A stretch of DNA of 64,000 nucleotides from Cyclobacteriaceae bacterium (lineage in GTDB: Bacteria > Bacteroidota > Bacteroidia > Cytophagales > Cyclobacteriaceae). The stretch's first letter is position 1; every line of letters begins with the position of its first letter. The notes beneath the pieces were generated by a model. That model was given only the letters and a program-made list of their open reading frames with translations, did not search any database and was not told the DNA's origin. Of this stretch, positions 18,661-27,518 are shown one piece after another. The translations under genes were made by a program, and so were the position numbers. The stretch is taken from contig JAHEGY010000004.1 in assembly GCA_024644875.1 (NCBI GenBank), positions 1 through 64,000 on the forward strand, written 5' to 3'.

Positions 18661-18668
18661 CAAATTTA
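18661..18668 (-). promoter_or_regulatory. Candidate -7 box for the glycosidase gene
   Basis: On the minus strand this reads TAAATTTG, fitting the Bacteroidota TAnnTTTG -7 consensus. Transcription would start about 12 nt before the ATG at 18643, which argues against the longer start at 18673. No clear -33 TTG partner is seen. Confidence 0.3.
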
Positions 18669-18828
18669 TTCACTTAATAAACCAGCCATATATTCAGGAA
18701 CTGTATTAAATCGCGTTGCTATCAATTGTGGTCTTATGGAAAAAAATAATCATTAGAACAAAAAACGACAGGCAGATATAAAGATATAAAAAACGTTCGA
18801 ATTTCTATTAATTCGCTTGTCTAATAAA

Positions 18829-18836
18829 TACCTTTG
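18829..18836 (+). promoter_or_regulatory. Candidate -7 box for the SpoIIAA-like gene
   Basis: TACCTTTG matches the Bacteroidota sigma-ABfr -7 consensus TAnnTTTG. It would place the transcription start near 18843, giving a leader of about 36 nt before the ATG at 18879. A -33 element is not clear. Confidence 0.5.
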
Positions 18837-18878
18837 CCCCGAACAATTAGCATCATTCTCTGATAGTAAACTGCCGTT

Positions 18879-19244
18879 ATGTCCTTCAAGATTGACATTC
18901 ATCCTACAAATACGCTCAGGATTACATATTCCGGGAATATTACCAAGGAAGAGATTGATTCGGTGAGAGTAAATGCCAGAACCATGGTTAAGGTAAATAA
19001 GCTGGAATATATTCTGGTTGACCTCAGGAAGGCTATGCTGGATGTCAGTGAGATGGATCTTTTCAATATAGCAGCTTCCCAGAAGAAAGTCTATGGAAGC
19101 ATAAACAAAACGGCCATTATTTATACAGAAGGCAGGCACAACCACCAGGACCTGCTGATGTATGCGGCTACGGCAAACAGTAAAGGCTTCAAGGTTAGGC
19201 TATTTAAGAATGGCTCTGAAGCATCTAAATGGCTCAAATTCTAG
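18879..19244 (+). CDS. SpoIIAA/STAS-like protein
   Basis: This 121-residue cytoplasmic protein has the SpoIIAA-like (STAS-related) fold pattern: an opening strand LRITYSGNITKEEID, EYILVDLRKAMLDVSEMD, and a closing RLFKNGSEASKWL. The family includes small proteins of unclear function, often suggested to bind lipids or act as regulators. It is convergent with feoB, with only 22 bp between the two stop codons, and has its own promoter candidate at 18829. Confidence 0.75.
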   Translation: MSFKIDIHPTNTLRITYSGNITKEEIDSVRVNARTMVKVNKLEYILVDLRKAMLDVSEMDLFNIAASQKKVYGSINKTAIIYTEGRHNHQDLLMYAATANSKGFKVRLFKNGSEASKWLKF

Positions 19245-19266
19245 TAATCCAAGAGGGTCACAGAAA

Positions 19267-21546
19267 TTAAAACAAACCCCATGCCTGGGTAATCAGGAAG
19301 GTAATTATCAATCCCATAAGCAGGGGAAGTAGTCCTGATATTGTCGTCCATTTAAGTGATCTTGTTTCTTTATAAATTGTATATAAAGTTGTACTGCAGG
19401 GATTGTGAATTAAACTGAAGATCATCAGGTTTACTGCTGTCAGAAGTGTCCATCCCCCGGCTTCGAACAAATGCATAAGATCAGTCTGGTTATCAAGTTC
19501 AAAAATGACCCCGCTGCCTTCACCAATACCGGTAATCCCGGACAACTGTACTGTAAGCATCAGTATGGTCGGGATCACGATTTCATTGGCTGGAATAGCA
19601 ACTATATACGCAAGCAAAATGATTCCATTTAATCCCAGTAAAATTGCAAAAGGATCCATCCATGTTACGAGATATTCAGCAAGGCTGATCCCATTCAAAT
19701 CAATATTTGATACCAACCAGATCAAAGCGCCCGCAGGCAGGGCGAATATGATGGCCCTCCATAAGACAAATACGGTCCTGTCTATCAATGAAGTATATAT
19801 GGTAAACCAGAATCGGGGAGGACGATAAGGAGGAAGCTCGAGGCTGAAGGCAGAGGATTCACCCCTTAGAACGGTTCTTGATAATAACCAGGATACCACA
19901 AAGGTGAGAAAAATACCCAGAACGGCAACAAATATTACCGCTGCTGAGGAAATCAATCCGGCTAAATAGGATGGTACCAGGCTGCCAATAAACAATGAGG
20001 CAATTAATATCTGGGTTGGCCATCTGCCATTGCATAAGGCAAAGTTATTGGTAATAATAGCAATTAATCTTTCTCTCGGACTGTCAATGATCCGGGTTGC
20101 TACAACGCCTGCTGCATTACATCCAAATCCCATACTCATAGTTAAAGCTTGTTTGCCATGGGCGCCAGCCTTTCGAAATATTTTATCGAGATTATAGGCA
20201 ACCCGCGGAAGAAATCCGAAATCTTCAAGAAGTGTAAATAATGGGAAAAATATGGCCATAGGAGGGAGCATTACGCTAATGACCCAGGCTGTGGCCAGAT
20301 ACATGCCATCTATAAGTACACCATCCAGCCAGAATGGAAGATGGATCTGTGCCGATAGATCTTTTAGTAAGGGATGGACATTATCAAGTAATAGAAACGC
20401 AAGAAACTTGGAGGGATAATTAGCTCCGGTTATTGTAATCCAGAGAACGAGAGCCAATAGCAGGAACATTATAGGGAATCCCCAGGTTTTACTGGTTACG
20501 ATTTTATCCAGTGCCTGGTCAAAATAAAGTCTTTTCTTAACATCAGGATAGGTAATACAATGACTGGCAATTTTTGCAGCTTCGGTAAAGTGATTTTCAA
20601 CAAGTTCATCATGAAAATTGACTGCAAGACCCATTCTCAGTTTAGTAGCTTCCTTCTGAATCACATCAACTTCATTTTGATAATTGAGGGCTAGATCAAT
20701 ACCGTCTTTGGTAAGTTTTTCCGCATCGAACTGGCTGTATTCCACATCGCCCCGGGCATGGTCCAGTAATTCACCGCTTTTTAATGAAGCAATGATATCT
20801 TCATCCTCGTCAAGAAGTCTTTCCGAAAGCCAATTCGTATTTTCGATCTCTGGAAATTCATTTTTCAACCTGGTACTAATTGATTTTATAGCGCGGCTAA
20901 ATTTTCCGTTTCCATAGGAACGGACCTTTGGTTTGGTTACTAATTCTCCAGTGGCAACCGCACTCAGTGTATTTAAAAGTTCCTTAAGTCCCTTTCTATA
21001 CCGGGCTACGGTGGAGATAACAGGTACTCCAAGGTCACGTGATAGAGACCTGATGTCAATCTTCAATCCCATCCGTTCTGCTTCATCCATCAGGTTCAGA
21101 CAGATAACGACTTTGTCCGTTATTTCCAATATCTGCAATACCAGGTTAAGATTTCGTTCTAACCGGGTTGCATCTACTACAATTAAGGTTACATCAGGTT
21201 TACCGAAAAGAATGAAGTTCCTGGCAATTTCTTCATCAGCACTTTTTGATATCAGGGAATAGGCACCAGGAAGATCAACCATTTTATAATTAGCTCCGGC
21301 ATATTGGAATCCTCCCTCCGCTCTTGTAACTGTTTTACCCGGCCAGTTCCCTGTATGCTGGTTTAAACCTGTCAGGGCATTGAAGACCGTACTTTTTCCA
21401 ACATTAGGATTCCCGGCAAGTGCTATAACAAAATCTGTCTTGTCAAGATTGATCCCCAAGCGCTTTAAATGTCCATCTCTGGCCTGAGGACAATTCTCAC
21501 ATCCGGAATTTTTTGTTTTGGGCAATATGGTGGTGCTGTTATTCAT
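19267..21546 (-). CDS. feoB: Ferrous iron transporter B
   Basis: FeoB imports Fe(II) across the inner membrane. The G-protein domain shows G1 [10 protein letters not shown]3 DLPGAYSL and G4 NLMD; the C-terminal part has the two gate repeats (GFGCNAAGV and HNPCSTTL regions) and about ten membrane helices. The ATG at 21546 overlaps the feoA stop (ATGAATAA) and gives 759 residues; an in-frame ATG at 21561 would add five. An unusual N-terminal extension carries Cys-Glu-Asn-Cys-Pro (cysteines at residues 16 and 19 from the chosen start) before the G domain. In many Bacteroidota FeoA is fused to FeoB, but here they are separate overlapping genes. No feoC is present. Confidence 0.95.
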   Translation of the reverse strand: MNNSTTILPKTKNSGCENCPQARDGHLKRLGINLDKTDFVIALAGNPNVGKSTVFNALTGLNQHTGNWPGKTVTRAEGGFQYAGANYKMVDLPGAYSLISKSADEEIARNFILFGKPDVTLIVVDATRLERNLNLVLQILEITDKVVICLNLMDEAERMGLKIDIRSLSRDLGVPVISTVARYRKGLKELLNTLSAVATGELVTKPKVRSYGNGKFSRAIKSISTRLKNEFPEIENTNWLSERLLDEDEDIIASLKSGELLDHARGDVEYSQFDAEKLTKDGIDLALNYQNEVDVIQKEATKLRMGLAVNFHDELVENHFTEAAKIASHCITYPDVKKRLYFDQALDKIVTSKTWGFPIMFLLLALVLWITITGANYPSKFLAFLLLDNVHPLLKDLSAQIHLPFWLDGVLIDGMYLATAWVISVMLPPMAIFFPLFTLLEDFGFLPRVAYNLDKIFRKAGAHGKQALTMSMGFGCNAAGVVATRIIDSPRERLIAIITNNFALCNGRWPTQILIASLFIGSLVPSYLAGLISSAAVIFVAVLGIFLTFVVSWLLSRTVLRGESSAFSLELPPYRPPRFWFTIYTSLIDRTVFVLWRAIIFALPAGALIWLVSNIDLNGISLAEYLVTWMDPFAILLGLNGIILLAYIVAIPANEIVIPTILMLTVQLSGITGIGEGSGVIFELDNQTDLMHLFEAGGWTLLTAVNLMIFSLIHNPCSTTLYTIYKETRSLKWTTISGLLPLLMGLIITFLITQAWGLF

Positions 21547-21781
21547 CAAAGATCTCAACAAATATTTTATTGGATTGTTCTTTCCTTAAGGCTATTACCG
21601 CGCCCCGGATCCAATAACCTATAGGATCATTTAGGGGATTATCAAGCGCAAGCCTTATCTCAGTGCCCGGAACCACGCCAAGGTCCAGCAATCTAAACCT
21701 CTCAAAGCCCTGACAACCTTCATTTAGCTTTATCACCTTAGCCACCTGGTTATATTTTAAATCTGATAATAACTTCTGCAT
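21539..21781 (-). CDS. feoA: Ferrous iron transport accessory protein A
   Basis: This 80-residue SH3-like FeoA protein contains the typical [23 protein letters not shown] segment pattern (C-x-G followed by R-L-LDLG-V-PG) and an AVIALRKEQ strand near the end. FeoA is a cytoplasmic partner required for FeoB activity. It overlaps feoB by 8 bp and is presumably translated together with it. A perfect inverted repeat lies about 110 bp upstream. Confidence 0.92.
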   Translation of the reverse strand: MQKLLSDLKYNQVAKVIKLNEGCQGFERFRLLDLGVVPGTEIRLALDNPLNDPIGYWIRGAVIALRKEQSNKIFVEIFDE

Positions 21782-22090
21782 ATAGTATTAAACGTATTTT
21801 TTGCATTAAGTTTTGGCTGTTGTAAAAAAATATTTAGATATGGCTAAAAATTATTATATTGTAAAGCTAATTGACTTTATCAAATTATACAATGATTTAG
21901 ATCATTAATTGGGGTATATGCCGGTCTAATACAGATCATAAGAAATGCTTTATACTTAGAAATCAGCTTTTATCAAAAAAAAATAACAAAACAAATGAAA
22001 ACTGGAGGAACTGATATACATTATGATTCCTAAGTCATATTTTGTTGATACAAATAGGAACCATCATTTTTAACTTAAAAAGTATTTCTC
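21782..22090. other. feoAB upstream region
   Basis: This 309-bp AT-rich stretch lies between the end of the sulfatase gene and the feoA start, so it should hold the feoAB promoter and control sites. It contains one perfect 6-4-6 dyad (21891-21906) and a TTGA-N5-TCAA string at 21871-21883 that is one base short of an FNR box. I see no coding frame or RNA gene. Confidence 0.5.
21891..21906. promoter_or_regulatory. Inverted repeat upstream of feoAB (candidate metal-regulator operator)
   Basis: AATGAT-TTAG-ATCATT is a perfect dyad. Its half-sites match those inside the classical Fur box (AATGAT and ATCATT), but with four bases between them instead of one. Given the iron-transport genes downstream, binding by a Fur- or DtxR-type repressor is a reasonable guess. 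Distance to the feoA ATG is about 110 bp. Confidence 0.35.
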
Positions 22091-23500
22091 CTATTCAAAT
22101 TCATTTGAATACATGGGCCAGTTGGGATCGGACACATGTGCTTCTTTGATGATATTATCCATTTGCTGCACAATATCCGGATAATTTTCTGCTACATTAT
22201 TTTGTTCGCCGATATCAGTATCCAGATCATATAATTCTATTGGTGCATCAGGATTCTCATATACATTTAACCGAACGGCTTTCCAGTTTCCTTTCCTTGC
22301 CGCCTGTTTTTTACCTTCTTCCTGGAATTCCCAGTACAGATATTCATGTTCGGGTTGGGAATTACCCAATAATTCAGGTAAATAGGATATGCCATCTATT
22401 TCAATTTCTGGCTCAATCTCGGCAATCTCACAGGCCGTCGGAAGAAAATCCCAGAAAGCTGAAATATGGTCTGAAACTGATCCTGCTTTAATCTTACCAG
22501 GCCATCGAACTATCAAAGGAACACGTATCCCTCCTTCATATACATCTCTTTTCATACCCCGCAATTCTCCACTTCCATCAAAAAAATCCGGATTGTCACA
22601 GCCGTTATCACTGGTGAATATGAGGATTGTATTGTCGCTTAAATTTGTTTTATCCAGCTCCTTCATAATTAAACCAATATAATCATCCATTCTGGATATT
22701 ACAGCCGCTCTTGATTTTTTTTCAAACGACCAGTCTTCTCCTTCATAAGGCTTGAGTGTTGGTGATTCATACCTTTCACCCTCAGGTGCTTCACCGTTAT
22801 CATGTGGCATAGTCACTGGAAGATAAAGAAAGAATGGATCATCCTGGTTATTTGCAATGAAATCAATGGCCATTTCGAAGAAATCATCATTGGAATAATC
22901 GACTTTTTTCGTGGCATATCCTCCCAGACCCCTTGTCCAGTGATCTTCAGGCAGGTAATTGACTTCATTGTTGAGCATAATTTTTTCCCCATTATGGTAC
23001 AGATACTCCGGGAAAGAGTTGTGAGCATGAACCTGACAGTAATATCCATAGAACTCATCAAAACCCTGAGCATTGGGATCCCCGGCAGAGTTTTCAACAC
23101 CTAAGCCCCATTTCCCATACATTACGGTTTTGTATCCGGCTTTTTTAAGAAGTTCTGCAACAGTAACTGTTTCACCGGGCAATGGAAATTGTCCGTAGGG
23201 TTCAACTTCCATGTTCCCCCGTGATGGCGTATGGCCAGTATGCAGGCCGGTCATTAGTACACTTCTTGCAGGTGCGCAGACAGGTGAGCCCGAATAATGT
23301 TGAGTGAACTTCATGCCTTCTAAGGCTAGTCTATCGATATTCGGAGTCATAATACCCTTTTGTCCATAACACCCCACTTCACCGTAACCAAGATCATCAG
23401 CCATAATATAAATAATATTAGGTTTGACAGGATACTCCTTCTTAGTTGAACAGGTGGAAAAAAAGAATAATAATGGAAGAATGATCAGGAAGTTTTTCAT
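22091..23500 (-). CDS. S1-family sulfatase, exported
   Basis: The ATG at 23500 gives 469 residues with a hydrophobic leader ending at Cys17 (FFSTCST), probably a lipoprotein; a longer frame to 23536 puts twelve residues before the signal and is unlikely. The metal site is IIYIMADDLGYGE, the formylglycine motif is C75-A-P-A-R79 followed by SVLMTG, and FTSDNGCDNPD holds further metal ligands. It is a paralogue of the sulfatase at 1436-2857, similar along its whole length, and probably acts on a related sulfated sugar. Its own upstream region (23501-23622) is shared with a divergent lipoprotein gene. Confidence 0.94.
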   Translation of the reverse strand: MKNFLIILPLLFFFSTCSTKKEYPVKPNIIYIMADDLGYGEVGCYGQKGIMTPNIDRLALEGMKFTQHYSGSPVCAPARSVLMTGLHTGHTPSRGNMEVEPYGQFPLPGETVTVAELLKKAGYKTVMYGKWGLGVENSAGDPNAQGFDEFYGYYCQVHAHNSFPEYLYHNGEKIMLNNEVNYLPEDHWTRGLGGYATKKVDYSNDDFFEMAIDFIANNQDDPFFLYLPVTMPHDNGEAPEGERYESPTLKPYEGEDWSFEKKSRAAVISRMDDYIGLIMKELDKTNLSDNTILIFTSDNGCDNPDFFDGSGELRGMKRDVYEGGIRVPLIVRWPGKIKAGSVSDHISAFWDFLPTACEIAEIEPEIEIDGISYLPELLGNSQPEHEYLYWEFQEEGKKQAARKGNWKAVRLNVYENPDAPIELYDLDTDIGEQNNVAENYPDIVQQMDNIIKEAHVSDPNWPMYSNEFE

Positions 23501-23622
23501 ATAAATAACATTTAAATACCCAGTGAAAAAAACCAAAAATTTTATCTCTTCAAAAGCTGAAAATTGATTGCAATCTAATCATATTTTTCTTATTATTATA
23601 TATTCAACTTAAACAACTAGCT

Positions 23623-24918
23623 ATGTTAAAATTACAAAAACCCACATGGGTAAGTTACGCCTTATCCATCCTGATTCTTGCCTGCATGAATGCCTGTGAG
23701 AATCCCCTTGAAAAATTAAATCCTGATAAGAACCAGGGTTTCCTAAACATTGAAATTGGACTGGAAATGAAGATTTTCAAGTCCAATGCCAGATTACAAG
23801 CAGTCAATACGGATGACTTTCTTGTAGTAATTAAAAAGGCAAATGATGAAATTTATTTGTCTTATAATCGAGCTGTGGATATTCCATCCGATATACCGGT
23901 CAACCCCGGAGATTATTATATTGAAGTGGAATCTCCCAATGATGTTAACCCGGCTTTTGATAATCCAAAGTATTACGGAAGATCCGAGGTTTTCAGTATA
24001 GCCCCGAATGAACTGAAATCGGTGCCTGTCTCAGCCTCCCTGGCCAACTGCATGGTATCGGTTAACTATTCGCAAAATGTAATAGACCAGTTCACCGATT
24101 TTTATACTGTGGTGTCTAATGGTCATGGTTCTGTCACCTTTGCCAGCGATGAGACCAGAATGGGATATTTTGATCTTATCCCGATTACTATTGAATCTCA
24201 CCTGAGTTTTCTTTTGGGTGATGGCTCAATTGATTCAAAAATAATTTCAGGAGAGATCCCTTTACCGGAAGCAGGTACACATTATGAAATTCATATTGAC
24301 AGTTCGCTCGATCAGGGATCAATGTCGATAAACCTGCTTATAGATGAATCTTTCCTGGTTGAGATTATTGATGTTAATGATCAGGGTACTACCATTAATG
24401 ATGGGGCTATTGCCTATGGAGATTTGTTGATTACCGAGATCATGTATAATCCTTCCGCATTATCTGATACCGAAGGGGAGTGGTTTGAAATCTATAATGC
24501 TTCTAATCAATCAATTGATATATTTGAACTGGTTGTCAAGCAAGGATCAGTTGTACAGCATATTGTCAATGAGCATATACTTCTGGAACCTCAGCAATAT
24601 TTGGCCTTAGGTCGTTCTCTTAATGCCAGCACAGGCATTGGCTATGTTTACGGTAGTGATCTGACCCTGACAAATACGGAGGATGAGATCGAATTGGCCA
24701 ATTATGGAACAGATGGCATTGACGGGCAAAGCATTTCCATTGTCAATTATGGTATTCCAGGATTCCCTGTTGGTACAGGGGCTTCATTAAATCTTGACCT
24801 GAATGCTTTTGATGTGGATCTCGCACAGTTGGGGGAAAACTGGTGCACAAGCACTGTCGTTTTTGATACTGGAGATCTTGGTTCGCCGGGCACTACGAAT
24901 GAAGTATGCAGTCAGTAA
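23623..24918 (+). CDS. DUF4493 plus lamin-tail-domain surface lipoprotein
   Basis: This 431-residue protein has a lipoprotein-type leader (LACMNACENP; Cys20 or Cys25). Residues about 38-250 resemble DUF4493, a Bacteroidota surface domain: GFLNIEIGLEM, DDFLVVIKKANDEIYLSY, PVNPGDYYIEVESPN. Residues about 268-400 form a lamin-tail (LTD) domain, recognisable by LLITEIMYNPSA, EGEWFEIYNAS, DIFELVV and a C-terminal LGSPGTTNE. Such proteins are surface-exposed and may bind ligands or DNA; no catalytic residues are evident. It is transcribed alone and ends before a strong terminator. Confidence 0.8.
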   Translation: MLKLQKPTWVSYALSILILACMNACENPLEKLNPDKNQGFLNIEIGLEMKIFKSNARLQAVNTDDFLVVIKKANDEIYLSYNRAVDIPSDIPVNPGDYYIEVESPNDVNPAFDNPKYYGRSEVFSIAPNELKSVPVSASLANCMVSVNYSQNVIDQFTDFYTVVSNGHGSVTFASDETRMGYFDLIPITIESHLSFLLGDGSIDSKIISGEIPLPEAGTHYEIHIDSSLDQGSMSINLLIDESFLVEIIDVNDQGTTINDGAIAYGDLLITEIMYNPSALSDTEGEWFEIYNASNQSIDIFELVVKQGSVVQHIVNEHILLEPQQYLALGRSLNASTGIGYVYGSDLTLTNTEDEIELANYGTDGIDGQSISIVNYGIPGFPVGTGASLNLDLNAFDVDLAQLGENWCTSTVVFDTGDLGSPGTTNEVCSQ

Positions 24919-24947
24919 ATTAAGATCATTCAATCCCTTCTGTTTAA

Positions 24948-24974
24948 AAGAGGCTGTTTTAAAAGCAGCCTCTT
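24948..24974 (+). terminator. Intrinsic terminator after the DUF4493 gene
   Basis: AAGAGGCTG (24948-24956) pairs perfectly with CAGCCTCTT (24966-24974) around a 9-nt loop and is followed by a T-rich stretch. It lies 30 bp after the stop at 24918 and just before the convergent operon end at 25000, which it may also serve. Confidence 0.8.
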
Positions 24975-24999
24975 ATTTGTTCTTTTGCACATACAATAT

Positions 25000-25701
25000 T
25001 CAGCAGCTTATTTGTTCCCTTTTCTTTCTGTAGATACAATCCTTTACATGACAGAAATCGCATGTATATCCTTTCTTCTCAGCTTTTTCCCCAATACCGA
25101 TTATTCCACTAACGGATTTGATAGGATTCATCAAGGAGGTTTCAGATAATCGAATATTACAATAATTTTCAGGAAAAAGGGAGAAGAGCTTCTGTTGTTC
25201 GCTTACATGCCATTCACAATATCCGGGACTATAACGGTCGGTGATCCCCATTCCAATTTTTTTCATTTCTGCTTCAAGAATATCCTGAATTTTATCCATG
25301 GCCTTTTCTACAATTTCAGAACCAACTACATCCACGACATATCCCTTCATCAGATCACCCTCCGACATAAGATCTTTTGACCACCTGCCCACACCCTCAC
25401 CGGCCGTGCATACAAATAATGCGGCCTTTTCAGCTTTCCGGATTAGATTTGAAATAATTGGCTTAACACTGAAGGTGACATTATCGAGGGTTACCAGGTG
25501 TTGTCTTTTATCCCTGGAGAAAGCGTCGAATATCCTGTATCCTCCCTGTATATCGCAGTAAGGTTCGACATTAGTCAGGACATCCTCTATCATAGCAGGT
25601 ATAGGGTCCGGTGCCGGTCCATCGTAGCCCATAAACTTTTCAATAGTTGATACCTCCAGCCCCAATGATTGATATTCAAATGTATATGTTTTTAGATCCA
25701 T
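25000..25701 (-). CDS. Stand-alone MetH-activation-domain-like protein with C-terminal Cys motif
   Basis: This 233-residue protein resembles the SAM-binding reactivation domain of cobalamin-dependent methionine synthase: Arg156-Tyr-Ser-Pro-Gly-Tyr161 is the SAM-binding motif, followed by CEWHVSEQQKLF, and RLSETSLMNPIKSVSG matches the conserved C-terminal part. In MetH this domain reductively remethylates oxidised Co(II) with SAM. Here it is a separate protein, similar in design to Thermotoga TM0269. Its end carries Cys214-x2-Cys217-x4-Cys222 and Cys233, which could bind a metal or Fe-S cluster and supply electrons. It is the last gene of the corrinoid operon, 1 bp after the GTPase gene. Confidence 0.88.
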   Translation of the reverse strand: MDLKTYTFEYQSLGLEVSTIEKFMGYDGPAPDPIPAMIEDVLTNVEPYCDIQGGYRIFDAFSRDKRQHLVTLDNVTFSVKPIISNLIRKAEKAALFVCTAGEGVGRWSKDLMSEGDLMKGYVVDVVGSEIVEKAMDKIQDILEAEMKKIGMGITDRYSPGYCEWHVSEQQKLFSLFPENYCNIRLSETSLMNPIKSVSGIIGIGEKAEKKGYTCDFCHVKDCIYRKKREQISC

Positions 25702-25702
25702 G

Positions 25703-26626
25703 TTATTTGGTCAATTGTCTGAAATCCCTGCTAAATTCTGATAAATTAAAATCTTCTCCCATTAAAATCAAAGCCGTATTGCTTGTTTTATTATCTATCC
25801 GTTTAATATCAATCTTTTCAAATACAGTTTGTACCGACACAATACTGTGATCATCCAGAAGAACAAAACCCTTGATGCGTATAGTCTGATCAATATATCG
25901 ATTGATCAATTGCTTTAATTTGACCAAATTGATCGTTCTGCTGGTTTTAAAAACCCTGGCATTCAGGGTAGGAGGGCCAGCACCTTTTAAACCAGTTGAT
26001 TTTTTATTTTTTAAGTTTTTATCAGTTTCAAAATTACTGAAAATATGGTCGGCATCAACTTTGCAGTACTCAGATTCTATGACTTCTGCAAGTGGGTTTA
26101 TTTCCTGAACACTGTGCTTTACGGATTCTAATTGTGATGATTCCACCAGATCGGATTTATTTAAAACGATAATATCAGCAATTGCGATCTGGTGTTTTAT
26201 CCTTGTCAGGACAGAAATCATCTTATGATAGTACAGGGTATCAATTATACACCAGCAGGTTGAAAGGTGAACAAGCTTCTTTAGTTTTTCGGATTGGAGT
26301 ATTTCTGAAATTGCGATGGGATCTGAGAGGCCGGATGATTCGAGTATAACGAGGTCAGGATTTTCCTGTTCCACAAAACTTTTCAGAGATACTATGAAAT
26401 CTCCCAGCAAACAAACACAAAATACAGATCCATTATTGATTTCAAGTATTTTAAATGGCTTTTCCAGGTTCCTGAGTTCCACACTATCGATATTGGCGGG
26501 TGCAAATTCATTCTGAATTATACAGATTTTAAATCGATCATTATTTTGCTCAATAATATGCTTCAGAAAAGTGGTTTTACCCGACCCTAGAAATCCGGTT
26601 ACCAGATAAAATGGTACAGCTGCCAT
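25703..26626 (-). CDS. CobW-family (COG0523) GTPase
   Basis: This 307-residue G3E-family GTPase has the P-loop at residues 11-19 (GFLGSGKTT), an ESSGLSDP switch region, the base-recognition motif NKSD and a C-terminal CobW-C-like domain. The family's metal-binding GCxCC-type site is reduced here to Cys70-Val-Cys72 (VFCVC). Relatives deliver metals (Zn, Co, Ni) or support cobalamin enzymes. In this operon, 10 bp after the homocysteine methyltransferase and 1 bp before the activation protein, it may load zinc into the methyltransferases or assist corrinoid loading. That is inferred from position. Confidence 0.88.
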   Translation of the reverse strand: MAAVPFYLVTGFLGSGKTTFLKHIIEQNNDRFKICIIQNEFAPANIDSVELRNLEKPFKILEINNGSVFCVCLLGDFIVSLKSFVEQENPDLVILESSGLSDPIAISEILQSEKLKKLVHLSTCWCIIDTLYYHKMISVLTRIKHQIAIADIIVLNKSDLVESSQLESVKHSVQEINPLAEVIESEYCKVDADHIFSNFETDKNLKNKKSTGLKGAGPPTLNARVFKTSRTINLVKLKQLINRYIDQTIRIKGFVLLDDHSIVSVQTVFEKIDIKRIDNKTSNTALILMGEDFNLSEFSRDFRQLTK

Positions 26627-26636
26627 TAGATCATCT

Positions 26637-27518
26637 TTATTTCTTTATCATTTCCTTCAGTTTAGAGATATGAGCAGGAGTTGTTCCGCAACATCCGCCA
26701 ATAATATTGGCCCCGGCATCTATAATATTGTGAACATAGGAACTCATTTGTTCCGGGGTTTCAGGAAACACAGTTTGTCCGTCTTTATAAACTGGAATAC
26801 CGGCATTTGCATGGACCAGAATAGGAATATCTGGATCTGCTTTACGAATTTCTCTGACAATGCCGATCATATCCTCAAAACCATTTCCACAATTGGCTCC
26901 TATAATGTCAATTTTTTCTGTTTTTAGTTGCTGGACCATGTCTGAGGGAGAAAATCCCATCATTGTTCTGAATTCACCGGTTTTTGTTTTTTCAAAGGTC
27001 ATCGTACATATTACTTCCAGGTCTGTAGATGATCTTGCAGCTTTGATGGCTGTTCTGGCTTCTGCAATGTCAGACATTGTTTCAATAATAATCGCATCGG
27101 CCTTTCCATCCTCTAATCCTCTGGCCTGCTCTGAGAAAGATTCAAAAAGCGCTTCCTCAGTGATTTCTCCCATCATAAGTATTTTTCCCGTAGGTCCGAT
27201 GGAACCCAACACATAATGATCAGATCCGGCTGCCTTTCTCGATATTGATGCCGCTGCCTTATTCAGTTCATAAGCTTTATCCTCCAGGCCATAGTGAGCT
27301 AGTTTAATACTGCTGCCGCCAAAGCTGTTGGTTTCAACCATATTAGATCCGGCATCAATATAACTCCTCGCAATATTGAAAACCTCTTCAGGATGTTCCA
27401 AGTTCCAAAGTTCGGGACATTCCCCTGCCTTAAGTCCCTTGGCCTGCAGAAAGGTTCCCCAAGCCCCATCAGAGACCAGTATTTTACCTTTTTGTAATGC
27501 TTCTTTAATTTTTCCCAT
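26637..27518 (-). CDS. Homocysteine S-methyltransferase domain protein
   Basis: This 293-residue protein is equivalent to the first (homocysteine-binding) barrel of MetH. The zinc ligands are visible: Cys210 in GANCGNG and Cys276-Cys277 in GGCCGTTP. SDGAWGTFLQ and VETNSFGGS are the usual N-terminal signatures. It should transfer a methyl group from a methylated corrinoid protein to homocysteine, or to another thiol, giving methionine. Its start codon directly abuts the stop of the upstream gene (TAAATG), so translation is probably coupled. A MetH-like folate-binding domain is missing from the whole operon. Confidence 0.9.
   Translation of the reverse strand: MGKIKEALQKGKILVSDGAWGTFLQAKGLKAGECPELWNLEHPEEVFNIARSYIDAGSNMVETNSFGGSSIKLAHYGLEDKAYELNKAAASISRKAAGSDHYVLGSIGPTGKILMMGEITEEALFESFSEQARGLEDGKADAIIIETMSDIAEARTAIKAARSSTDLEVICTMTFEKTKTGEFRTMMGFSPSDMVQQLKTEKIDIIGANCGNGFEDMIGIVREIRKADPDIPILVHANAGIPVYKDGQTVFPETPEQMSSYVHNIIDAGANIIGGCCGTTPAHISKLKEMIKK

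Noticed and set aside
21871-21883. FNR box upstream of feoA
   Set aside because: TTGA-N5-TCAA has a spacer one base shorter than the FNR consensus and lacks the flanking T and A; I kept only the perfect dyad next to it.
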